64,000 bases of DNA from Brassica napus (Eukaryota; Streptophyta; Magnoliopsida; Brassicales; Brassicaceae): the NCBI RefSeq assembly GCF_020379485.1, contig NC_063450.1, positions 47,954,681 through 48,018,680 of the forward strand, read 5' to 3'. Shown here piece after piece: positions 11,682 through 21,779 of this stretch. Made by a program: the position numbers and the translations under genes. Under the pieces are notes generated by a model. The model made no database searches. It saw only the letters and a list, made by a program, of their open reading frames with translations, and had not been told where the DNA came from. Position 1 is the stretch's first letter, and every line of letters starts with the position of its first letter.

Positions 11682-14525
11682 TCTATATATATAAAGTATT
11701 GTTTGCCTCTCTCCTGTGAAGACACCTCAGAGCCACGTCATTAAGTCAAGTGTTCTGGTCTTGACACGTGTCTGTCAACTCCAAACTGATGCATTACAAT
11801 TAATGGGATAAGTTTAATTTGAACTTGCTAAAAAACCAAGAAGTTTGACTTATGATGGACCATACAACAAGACTTATTTTTAAAGTTGGTATGTACGAAA
11901 AGCATTATTTGACTTAGGTTATGACATGTTTCTTCTTCCTCCCGCTGAGAAAAAACTGCGGCGTTACTGTTCTCTGTTAGATTTATTAAACACAATTAAT
12001 GTTTTCATTAATATCACTGACCCACTCATCCAAGACGTCTCATTCCATACATCTCCTATCTCAAATTGTCGTGGATTTACACCTATAAATAAGTGAGTTT
12101 AATTCAGTGAAGATCATCACTTTTTCTTTCTAAATCATTCCGAAGATTTCTACAGTCTTTTTTCGATTGTCGGCAACAGATTATTCTGTGTTGATAGCTA
12201 CTTGATTAATATGAAACAAATGTTGTTGTAGATTTGCTTGATAATCAGCTAGAGTCCGTTTTCCAGTGATTTATTCCCACCAGATAACCAGTCTCCGATC
12301 TAATCGAGGAATATTTCGAGAATCTGGGAATCTGGTTCTTATACGTCGGTTGAAGATTTTGTTATCGGATTTTATGACAGTTCCGGTATCGCCAAGTATA
12401 GATCTACCAGCACCGCCGTAAAACTCCATCCCACCACCGTCGCCGGAGAATCCTGAAGCCATTTTTATTCTCTCTCCAAAAGCCGAGAAGAAAGAGAGAT
12501 TAGATAACTTTAAGAAAACTGGAGAGACTAGGACTTTGTTCTTAACTCTCTCATTAATTTGGCGAGGTTCTTCAATTCGTAGACGTTTACTCCTCCTTAG
12601 CTGGCAATGCCATATCTAGACTGTGTTCTTAATTCTCTCATGTCTTGCGATTGATAGACTCTACTATCAGGAATAAAATCTCAGGTCTTCGGGATTATAA
12701 TCCTAATCTCTCCTCTTAGTTGAAGCAAGTTTGGTAATTTACCTCCTGATGCTTCCTGGTTTGCCAATTTAGCAGATGATTTCTTTCGTGCATTCCATCT
12801 CTCGAATCTTTGTCAATCTTCGACAAAACCAAAGTCTGCATGTGTTTTCCAGAATTGACTTTTCCTCTACTTGATTGGGTTTTGATGGGCCTCTTCGTGA
12901 TTCTATCCAATGGGCTACTAACATAGGCAATTGGTTTCGTTGATATAAAACTCTGGGTTATTATAATACTAGGATTTTTATTTGAAGTCTCAATCGAATC
13001 TGCCCCATTGGAGATGTAATATTTTACACTTCTTTATTTTAATTGAATACCAGCTCTCAAATAAATAAATAAAAACTGAAGAGATAAAGACGCATTTGAT
13101 TTTTCTCAAGGCCTTTCTTTTAAGATGATGGTGACGAAAATATATATTAAAAATAGAGTAAATAGCTTCTTTACGACTGTCCGATCATATATTTTTGTTA
13201 ACTTTATTGAATAGAGTTATTTAGTAATGTTAAATCAAAGCCCGATTCAAAGAAATACAAATACAAAGTAGTAAATGCCAGTTTTGTATTTGCAATTTGC
13301 AATTTCTTTTATTAATAAACATTATTTCTTTTGAACAATATTTTTTTTTTACTGAAGCGAACAATAGTTTCCTATTAAGTTCTGTATTTATTACAGAAAA
13401 CAAATTAAATAATGCATTTTCATTTAATCTATACACTGTGTACTGTCTGTAAATGTTTTGAAAATCTTCGTGACAGAAGAAACTTAATTTTGATCCATTA
13501 ATTTGTCTTAAAAAACATCAGTATTCATTTAACTTTTAGTAAATCCTTAAAACCCTAAAAATAAGAGAAAATAACAAAAACATGCCACTTGGGTTTCAAT
13601 TCAAATAGCACCAGACTTTCACGTGCAAGTGCGATAGTTTCAGTCTCTTACTTTTTTCTTACCTCTTCCAATAAAACACAAACATTATTTTTTTTTAAAC
13701 ACAACTTTAGTAAGTAAACTATTTTTTTTTTGTGTTCCAAACAAAAAAAACTATTAGCGCCAAACTTATGAGTTTATATGGTCCTAAACAGGTTGTTGCC
13801 CTTTAAGAATAAGATAACAAACGATCTCTGGCAATCTTTATGTGAGCTTCCAAATAGGGCTGTTAAATATTTCTTATAAATCACTGGAAGAATATGAAAC
13901 TTAGGGCTGAGACTTAAATTGCATGTTAATTTTGAACTCAAGTGGTTTTCCAAATAAAGTTAAAAATTTCATGTTAATTTAACCTCCGAGTTAATACTTA
14001 CAGTACTAAAAACATTCCAAGAAAGTTTAAAATCGTCTACCTATCATACCACCACTAAAAACTCACTATTAATTTTGCAGAGCCACATACAAAAACCAAA
14101 AAGAATTGTCATATTAACCCAAACAACATTTAAAAGACAAAATATAAGGATCAGTTCACGGACTCAAGCTTCTTACTTTAAAAGGGCCAAACACTAAAAT
14201 TGAGATATAACAAATAAATTATTTAGATGTTAATATATAATAAATCACTGACATTAACTAAATGTGATTTTTTTAAATACTTAAATAAAAAAATTCAACT
14301 GAGAATGATATAATAACTCAATCATGGTAATATCATAGAAGCAAAAAATCAAACAAAAATTATTTACAAATTAACTAACCAGTAACTTAAATTAATAAAA
14401 TAGTATATCTCATACGCACCTTTTGAAAATGTGAACCTAAAACATAAATTACAAAATTATATAAAAAAATAATAACATAGATCACAAGTAAAGTATATCC
14501 CGTCCATAGAGCGGGCCGACCCTAG
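11682..14525 (+). mobile_element. Helitron inserted in the DUF1264 pseudogene
   Basis: The insert starts TCTATATATATAAAGTATTG after an A. It ends with a CCCG/CGGG hairpin, then GCCGACCCTAG, and is followed by a T at 14526. This is the TC...hairpin-CTAG structure of a Helitron in an AT site, and it makes no target duplication. The ends closely match those of the Helitrons at 4871-9985 and 61312. It lies between two parts of one gene, which proves it is an insertion. No Rep/helicase coding region is visible, so it is non-autonomous. A gene-like 5' end is carried in antisense at 12271-12462. Confidence 0.7.
12271..12462 (-). pseudogene. Possible captured 5' gene fragment inside the Helitron
   Basis: A 63-residue frame begins MASGFSGDGGGMEFYGG after a pyrimidine/purine-rich leader with a plausible AAAATGGCT start context. 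It is Gly-rich at the start and becomes basic and unstructured before a TAA. The start looks like the N terminus of a real plant protein, but I cannot name it with confidence; GRAS-type regulators have similar Gly-rich starts. Helitrons often carry such copied 5' ends. It may also be a chance frame. Confidence 0.3.
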
Positions 14526-15626
14526 TAAACTATATTTTCATGTAGAGCAATTTTCGGTAAAGTCTTATGAAACATTCATGTTGGCTCCCAAATTTGAATG
14601 TATTAATATATATATATGTTTTACGGTCCCAAATTATAAAGGAAGACTTTATAGTAAAATTTTGTAGTAATAAATATTTCAGGACAGCCTCTCTCATAGT
14701 ATGAGTTTCAATTAGGGTTTTTTGTTTGTTTTAAGGGATAGATTACCACTAGGTGTACCATCATTAATGGTGTCGCCACAAGATGTGAATCTCGGGAGGA
14801 TAAAACCGGAACTTGTGAAAAAGAGAGTGAAGAACATGGGATCTCGACGGAATCGTTGAAGCCGTCACGGGAAGGGATTTGCGGACCGGAGAAAAAGAAT
14901 ATGGTTGCTGATTATTGGGTTCGGTTTAGGAAAGGCTTTGCGCTTGATGTCGTTGAGACAGATATGAAGAAAACAGCTCCCTTCCCGTGACTTTCTCTTG
15001 TTTAGGTTTTGTTTCCCTGATGAATTTCGAGATATTATAAGTTCGTAAGCTTATAGTACGTGTTTTGATATAGGGATAATTAGAAAAATGAGACACTTTC
15101 ATCTTAGATTTGTTCCAATAAGACTTGTAGAGGATTATTTAGGTAAATAAGATTTATATTCTCTTTAATACCATTATACCCTTATAATTAACCAAATTAA
15201 CCTTAATTAAAATTTAAATTAATTCGTAATTGATTTCAATTTTAATTAAAAAAAAAAACCATAAAAGGATTAAAAACTTGTTTACCCTAATATTTTTTCA
15301 CTTCTCTTCTTCTCCGCCGTTTTTCTTCTTCTCCGCCGTGTACCTTCAAACCTTCAACCCTTTCAATGTCAATTTAGGGTAAGCGGAGAATCCTTATTTT
15401 TTTCATCGTAAATCATCAATTTTTTTGTCTCTAATCTCATTTTTATCTTTCTTCTCTTTGTTCTCGGATACAATTCAGCGAATTGGGGATTTATTCTTTG
15501 GTTTGTCAGACGGTCCTCTTCTCTCTCTACGGTTTCGTCGGACGGTAATCTTCTCTCACTACAGGTTTCGTCGGACGGTCCCTTCACAGTTTGATGTAAG
15601 ATCTGGTCTAAACCACATTGCAGATC

Positions 15627-16020
15627 AGGCCTGACATCGAAAGGATCGAGAAATGGGTGTTACGCATTGCTTTTGATGATGAGAAGAATCCTTATCTACC
15701 GAAGGTTTTCTAACAGAGCCATCTTTGGAAAATTCTTCCCTAAGGTTCTACTTCATTCTTTGCCTGAACTGTCTTTGATCTTTGCTCTGATATGTACATA
15801 TAATGAGCAGAGCGCTGCTAGAGCTACTGTGCCAGGAGGTCCAAGTGTACCATGTAGTACAGCGAAGGCTGTGGAATGGGACGCTGCTTGGTCACAGAAC
15901 CTTGACCTGTCGGGTCGTGCGGCTCTTGGAGTTCATGTTGCAGCTTATGAGGAAGATAAAGCCGAAGATACCCGTCCTAAGAAGCTACAGGCAGAGAAAA
16001 CTGCAGAAGGCATTGTTTGA
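15627..16020 (+). pseudogene. Asparagine synthetase C-terminal fragment captured in the Pack-MULE
   Basis: Asparagine synthetase (glutamine-hydrolysing) makes asparagine from aspartate, glutamine and ATP. Only the tail of the synthetase domain is present: RPDIERIEKWVLRIAFDD continuing to NPYLPK, then a jump to IFGKFFPK, then an intron from about 15742 to 15810 (ending gagcag), then SAARATVPGGPSV and STAKAVEWDAAW to ALGVHVAAYEEDKAE. The glutaminase domain and the ATP-binding site are absent. The block between YLPK and the next piece (normally the YRQKEQF-type region) is deleted, leaving an in-frame stop. Retention of an intron shows DNA-level copying, not retroposition. It is non-functional as an enzyme; a chimeric transcript is possible. 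Confidence 0.85.
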
Positions 16021-16439
16021 GGATTAAACAAGGTTTATAACGAATGTTTGCATCGCACATTTCTCTTATTTTCTCAAAAGACAATACTTTATCATCTTCC
16101 GTAGGGTCAATAAGTGCCAATAAGTTGTCTCTTTAACTGAATTGTGTTAGGAGTTTCTGAGGATGTACCTAAGTTTCTGGTGATTTTCTATTTGTTTTCC
16201 TGAATATGAATCTTTCTTCTGTTACAAAGTTTCAACTTTTTTTTTTTCTGTATGATGTATCGTTCAACTGTGTTCAGTCTAGATTTGTTTCATTTCAGTT
16301 TTGACTTTTGAGAAATTAAGTTTTGGGAATTCATACACCTTTGAATTGTTCAAACTAGATTTTGGTTCATTTCTTCTCTATGTTCTTTAATTGGGTTTAA
16401 AAGGTCTATAAGCTAAATATATCATACAACAAACAATTA

Positions 16440-16522
16440 GACTTCGTGGCCCAATGGATAAGGCACTGGTCTACGATATATCACACAACCAGAGATTATG
16501 GGATCGATCCCCCGCAGAGTCT
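16440..16522 (+). pseudogene. tRNA-Arg(ACG)-like pseudogene with an extra segment in the anticodon loop
   Basis: The sequence GACTTCGTGGCCCAATGGAT matches the 5' half of plant tRNA-Arg, and AACCAGAGATT plus GATCGATCC match the 3' half. The anticodon stem CTGGT/ACCAG is intact and the anticodon reads ACG. About ten extra bases (tatatcacac) lie in the loop just after the purine 3' of the anticodon, where tRNA introns normally sit. The T arm has two mismatched pairs, the acceptor stem one, and the B box is altered (GGATCGATCC). Plant tRNA-Arg is not known to have introns, so I call it a relic. Confidence 0.6.
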
Positions 16523-17301
16523 CTTTTGTTTTTGTTTTAACGCTATCAGCCTCAACAACACGGCTCCTTGTTCAAATTGTTCCTTTTGATTTACACCAGT
16601 ACGAAGAGGAAAAGATCGGAGAAAGATCGTGGGAGTAGGAGAAAAACGTGGGAGAAAATATTCTATGAGAGATTTAGGGTAGATTTAGTTTAGATTTAGG
16701 AAACATCTTTAACCGAATATGGAAGTTTCCATATTTTTCGGATTTGTCTAGAATATGTATCCTACCTTACGCAGAACATAGTAGAGTAGATGAGAAACAC
16801 ATTCTTCATTAAGCGTCACACAAGGTAAAAGGCAAAACATATTATGACAAATAATATAGATAAGGTATATCATTGCGTTGTAGCTATATGTCGTTATCAA
16901 GCTGTAGGTAGATTGAAGACAATTTTCTTGATTATAACGTAACAGATTATAGTTTCGTTAGAATATATAAGAAATGTTAGTTTACGCTATATATCCTGGA
17001 TATATCTATGTATAAAACTTAGTATCCGATTTCTAAATTAAGTAGATTACTAGAATGTGTTTTCTAACTGTAGCTAGAAAATAAAATAAAATATGATTCA
17101 ACTTTTTTCAAAAAAAAAATTAAGCATATATATTGTCATACTTATGTTTCCAATAGTCTTAATATTTTTTTACATTTTTAAAATTCAGTTTACTATTTTT
17201 CCCATAAAAGAAGGGTAAAACATGTCTAGAATTGCCAAAAATATCAGAAGTCCTAAAAAGACAAATAAAAGTTGAGAGTGTCCCATTTTTCCAATTTTCC
17301 C

Positions 17302-17685
17302 TTTAATATATGCGTTTCAATCTATTCTATACAACTTATAGTCAATATCCTCTTGTGAATAAGAAAAATTTCGTGGACCAACTATGATTTTGACTCGACG
17401 TAATATTCTACACAACTACTCCATTTTTTTGTTAATCTTACTAATATATATTGTTCAATGAAAGAAAGCTGATTCGATAAAAACCTCTCGTAAGAGTAAA
17501 AAAGGTGTGGTCTTCATCTCTGTTTTAAGACACAATTCGATTCAGGAAACTGCATCGACTTCATTGAGGCACTCAAGATGGGAAAGGTAGCTACTCTTTT
17601 TTGAAAAAAGTTTGTTACTTCAGATATTTTTCAATGGGTATTTTGGTATATTTAGATAGCGAGAAACCAGCTAGTTTTCAAAAGG
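17302..17685. other. AT-rich gap between Pack-MULE and LINE fragment
   Basis: No gene or repeat is recognised, apart from a short frame that begins at 17601 and runs into the LINE-derived sequence. Confidence 0.3.
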
Positions 17686-17689
17686 AGAA

Positions 17690-18520
17690 AGATCACCCCG
17701 GAAGATACAATATCAAAAGCCATATGGAGCGCAAGAGAGTGGAATATGTCCCAACCGGATACTCTCATTCGGACTCAGAGACATTGCTCAAACAGTTCAT
17801 TGATCACTCCCGACCTGTTTCTCAGATGCGGCATGGAGACACAAAAACAACATGGCAGGATTCGGATGTATCTTCAAGAACAAAGCGGGTGGTACTGATC
17901 ACCAAGCTACTCAGGTGTATCTAAATATCGCCTCACCGTTGCAGAAGCACTGACTCTTCGATGGGCTCTCCTCGCAGCTCACGCACAAGACTACTCCAGA
18001 ATCTGCTTCAACACAGATTGTTAAACACTCTTAAAAGCAATCACTTCGAAGGCTCCTCTGGCTGACTTCTACAGGATCATCTAGGACATCGATCAACTAT
18101 CTCTATTTTTCATCTCTGTTTCCTTTAAATAAGTTGCTTGATTGTCAAATTCAGCAGCTGATCAGCTTGCTAAGACTCATGGCAGTGCCTGATAGGAAGC
18201 AGGTCAAGCATTGGCTTCGGGGCCGGTTAAACTAAATATTATTATGGGGCCAATTTGCCAAACTTTTCTTTGGTTCAGTGGTTGAGTAAAGTGTTTTAAT
18301 TGATCATGTCATGAGTTCGAGCAAGCTTAGCACCATTTTTGTATTATTTTTGTTTTTGTCAGTTATTTTAGATTAAATATTTTATATTAAAATAATTAAA
18401 GGGTCAAAAATAAATTCTATGCTTCTAACCTAGAAAAAGTTAAGCACGGGCCTCTGCTAAGACTGCATTATGTAAGGCTATTTCATCTCTTTCCTCCTCG
18501 GGGGTCTGAGCTTTTAATCA
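17690..18520 (+). mobile_element. LINE (non-LTR retrotransposon) RNase H domain fragment
   Basis: Translated with frame changes, the segment gives ISKAIWSAREWN, then VAEALTLRWALLAAHAQDY and ICFNTDC. It then gives LLKAITSKAPLADFYRI and AADQLAKT. These are the order and motifs of the plant LINE-type RNase H (RVT_3) domain: the AEAxAxxxAL helix, the F.TDC aspartate and the ADxLAK end. Several stops and shifts show that it is old. A hAT-like MITE at 18178-18456 splits the last motif, and coding resumes after it. The element's 5' part, with endonuclease and reverse transcriptase, is missing. Confidence 0.7.
18178..18456. mobile_element. hAT-like MITE nested in the LINE fragment
   Basis: The direct repeat CTAAGACT (8 bp; GCTAAGACT is shared on both sides) occurs at 18170-18177 and 18457-18464. 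The 279-bp insert begins CATGGCAGTG and ends GGGCCTCTG, which are CA...TG ends with only weak inverted similarity. It interrupts the LAKT codons of the LINE RNase H domain, which supports its being an insertion. No coding capacity. The family is inferred from the 8-bp duplication. Confidence 0.6.
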
Positions 18521-20630
18521 AGTTACTATATTTTGAGTTTATTTTGTTTTTCATTTATTAATCGAAAACTGATTTACAAATTACCATTATTTTTCATTTC
18601 GAACCATAACAATTGATTTTTTAGGTTTTTATCATTTGTTTTTTTTCTCTTCAAAATATGGTATTTGTTCGAAATATGGTAGCTGTTCTATAATAATGTT
18701 TGAGTTTTAAAATTTGTTTTCATATCTGACCTAGATTCATGTTTGAACCTATAGACCCGATACATTGTATATAATCCTGTTCGGATTTAATGAAAAATTT
18801 GTTAATTAAAAATCCGATATAACCCGGTAAAAACCTAAAAACTCACTATTAACCCGCGATCTGATACTATTGATCCGATAACAAAATATCTTATAGTACT
18901 TTTTAAAAAAATTGATTAAATTACTCATATATTTATTAATATTACATAAATTAGTGATTCCTTAGAATTTGATAAAATTTTATCATGTTATCTAAATAAA
19001 AAATGATAATATAAAATAACTTATTGATATGACAATATTAGTTTATTTTCGTTATTAATAACCTATTATAAGTTTGTGTTTGTATTTTAGATTTAAAAAT
19101 TTATTTTAAGATAGTTTTTAAAATATTCTTGAACACTCGTAATTGCCATATTAATATTATGTATAAAATGACATTATACACTGAAAAATGATATTCAAAT
19201 ATGTATATGATATATGGTGTAGGATATACGATTTTGGTTTGTATTGAAAATATGTATAATATTCAAATGATCTATTTTGAATATTGATACGTATATTTAA
19301 GAAAATAATATTTTCATGTTTCTTAATTCATTTATTGTTCATAATATATTTATACTTATATAAAATTTAAAATTAATATATATTTTAAATATATATATAG
19401 ACCTATTATTTATAGATCCATTTAGGTGTATCTGTAGGCCCAAAACCAAAAGACTTAAATGCCATTAATGAATTTTATTAATTCTTTGTAAAAAATAAGG
19501 GTATTTTTGAGAAAACTGCAATTTTCATTAAGGATATAATTTGAGAATGATCCTCTTTTAATGGTATTGATGTTTTGTGTTAAAAAAAAGGGAAGAAGAG
19601 TAAAATAGATTGTCATGTTTGGGCTTCGTATAAGCCCATTAGGTATAGTAGTAGACACGGAATTTTTATAGTCTAGATAATCTGAGTAAAATATATGCAT
19701 CTTGTGGGATTATTTCTCTAGTATAAGTCTAGTTAAAGTTGTTTGGTCTTCTTGATAAGGGTGAACTATCCAAGGATTTGAATTATTGGATTTTATATCA
19801 GAATGATAAAAAATGATTTATGAATAAAACAATAAGAATCTAATCAGAAATGTTGTTGACATTTGTTACATTACCTACTTTAATTCTTTTCCAAAAGGTT
19901 TGAATTCAAATTAAACGATAAGAAATTTTAAGAAGGTTTCGTGACATGAGATGATTGACGGACGACGAATGCCCTTTGCTGAAAGAGAAGACAGTGAAGC
20001 TTATACTTGCAAAGAGGGCCATCGTGCAAAGCTCCATCAAAGTAAGCTTTACCCTCATGGACTTAAAACGCCAGTCTTAATTTCTCTTCACCATTAAACT
20101 GGAAGGGACAGTTTTGCATCATTGTTTCGTTTAGTCCATGACATTGACAGGTTAGGCCCGGTCCACTTTTTGTATCCCCTAGGTTGATAGAAGAATGCTG
20201 GCTAGATAAACCCGCCACGCGACAGAGATATTAACAAACGGTTTGAGTTCATTCTACATCATATGGGTCACAAGAGGCAATGAAGGGTCTCTCTCTCTCT
20301 CTATTGCGCACACAGTTCCTTCATTGAGATTGTTGTTTATTGGCTTCTGGATTATGTTTTATTTGTCTCTAACATGCTTCTTCTTGTACATGTTTGTATC
20401 AGATGAGGCCATTGACATATTTTCAGAATTTCGAACACAAGAAAAAACATAACTGGGATATGAGCAGGAGCAGCCATAGGCCCATGACGGCTCATCATCC
20501 GGTTCACATTTGTGATTCTTTTAACCGGTTAAGAAATTATTTTTTGTATTCCTTCCGATTTAGTGCCCCCCTGTAATTTTGTTCTATTATAGAGAGTCTT
20601 CGTGTGGATAAAAGCTGAATTTTTATTATA
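18521..20630. other. AT-rich intergenic or former intron DNA
   Basis: No convincing gene. Most of 18530-19750 is very AT-rich. From about 19940 to 20570 the base composition is more balanced (for example acggacgacgaatgcc and a CT repeat near 20290). This could be remains of the large regulatory intron of AGAMOUS, given its position upstream of the AGAMOUS exons. That is only an inference from position. Confidence 0.3.
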
Positions 20631-20633
20631 GTA

Positions 20634-20670
20634 CTAGTGGTTTTCCATCACTACGCGCCGGTTTCATATG
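20634..20670 (-). mobile_element. Possible Helitron 3' terminus
   Basis: On the minus strand the sequence reads ccggcgcgTAGTGatggaaaacCACTAGT: a short hairpin (TAGTG/CACTA) that runs into CTAGT. The matching 5' end was not found, so the element's extent is unknown. It may have delivered the RPA1-like relic to its right. Low confidence. Confidence 0.25.
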
Positions 20671-21779
20671 TTTTATTCTTAAAAGAATTTATAATTTATT
20701 TTATGGTTTTAGTAAAAAAATATGTTCAAAAAATATGAAGATGAAAATACATCGAAAGAAAAAAATATTTTTTCTGTACCATTTGATATTTGATTAGCGA
20801 CCGTAGTGGTATTATTTTGTTTTGAAGTTGTTTAGTTCAAAATGAAATATCATAAGTGGTTATGACTGATTGATTTAATAAAAGTAGAATAAAAAGATGA
20901 TAATCGTAACAAAATTAATTTAGTTAAACTTTAAACATAAAGTAAAGTTGATGTTAGAGAAAGAAAATGTAAAATGATTATGTTAGTAATGGCTGTCTTA
21001 TGCCAATTACATTGCATTTACAGTATGCATTAAGGATTCATTTGGGAGGCGTATAGTCACCTGCCACCTGCAACTGTAACAGTTTAATTTGTGTGTCAGG
21101 ATAGTAATTGTTGACGACGTTTAACGTATCACTGTTACTAATATTGTGAACCTTATCTTAGCTCTAAATCTGACTTGGAACATGTTTCAAACTGTCATTG
21201 GCAAACGCGGAGTGGCCAATACGTTGAACGCAACGATGGTCGTGTTTTTTCAATGTTATTGTATTTAAATCTTGTGTGCTTGAAAATTTTGGTGTGTGAA
21301 CTTCTGATTGTGTAATTGTGTTTTATTATTTTCAGTTTATTATTCTTAAGCTTGCCCTGAACACCATAAATGTTGGGCCAAAATATGTTTTGCGAACTCA
21401 GCATGTTGCTTATGGGTGCCATTGGAAAGTAAACACTTGTCTGTAGCCTAAACGGTTTTATAAGCATTGTAAGTTTGAACGTCCATATGCAAGGGTACAT
21501 GACTATTGACTTTACAGATCCACGTGATGTAAATCTTTTGTTCTGAAAGTGATTTCCATTACTAATTGGAACAACAACCACCACGTAGAGTTTAAAAAGG
21601 AGAAATAGAGCTAAAGAAATTTGAAAGTTTTAAAATGAGAAAATAACTAAAGAAAATTGAGTATTTTAATATAGATTCAAAGAAAATTGAAAGAAACAAA
21701 ACAAATTATTTGATAAAGAGAAGACGTGGTTGTTTAATAAGTTCTCATAGTATACTCATTCCAAACGTGGGTTCTACGG
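20671..21779. other. Region without recognisable genes
   Basis: A 129-residue minus frame (21195-21584) has no known motif, is rich in mixed hydrophilic residues and lacks a supporting gene structure. I treat it as chance. Nothing else was identified. Confidence 0.3.

Larger units (their letters stand above)
10961..14984 (+). pseudogene. DUF1264 / oil-body-associated protein (OBAP) pseudogene split by a Helitron
   Basis: The N-terminal exon (from 10961) reads MASSDKAPVACPAG and continues to KQMSLHMCSFACYSH, typical of the OBAP (DUF1264) family. A frameshift at about 11145 moves the rest of that exon (QIEVHIYGHRVNQDFL) to another frame. A second exon (IEYIVSEKLFESLS, from 11363) has lost roughly the PEEQKLW segment. 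A third part (MALLVTPRIPELVAK, from 11522) runs to about 11640 and stops at the Helitron. The last coding part resumes at 14748 (GVPSLMVSPQDVNLGRIKPE). A further frame change near 14815 shifts the remainder, which ends TDMKKTAPFP before a stop at about 14990. OBAP proteins associate with seed oil bodies. The position between NIP1;2 and AGAMOUS matches At4g18920 as I remember it. With several frameshifts and a 2.8-kb insert it cannot make a normal product. Confidence 0.85.
15073..17301. mobile_element. Pack-MULE-like Mutator element carrying gene fragments
   Basis: Long terminal inverted repeats are visible. The left end (GGGATAATTAGAAAAATGAG) and the reverse complement of the right end (GGGAAAATTGGAAAAATGGG) agree at 34 of the first 41 positions, with looser similarity beyond. 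The flanks are a 9-bp target duplication with one mismatch: TTTGATATA at 15064-15072 and TTTAATATA at 17302-17310. No MURA-type transposase is seen. Instead the interior holds an asparagine synthetase gene fragment with an intron (15627-16020) and a tRNA-Arg-like sequence (16440-16522). This is the structure of a Pack-MULE, a Mutator element that has acquired host gene pieces. Confidence 0.75.

Noticed and set aside
21195..21584. A 129-residue minus frame, the longest unexplained one in the 20-22 kb region
   Set aside because: No motif, no gene-like start or intron structure, and AT-rich composition. A coding role cannot be supported.
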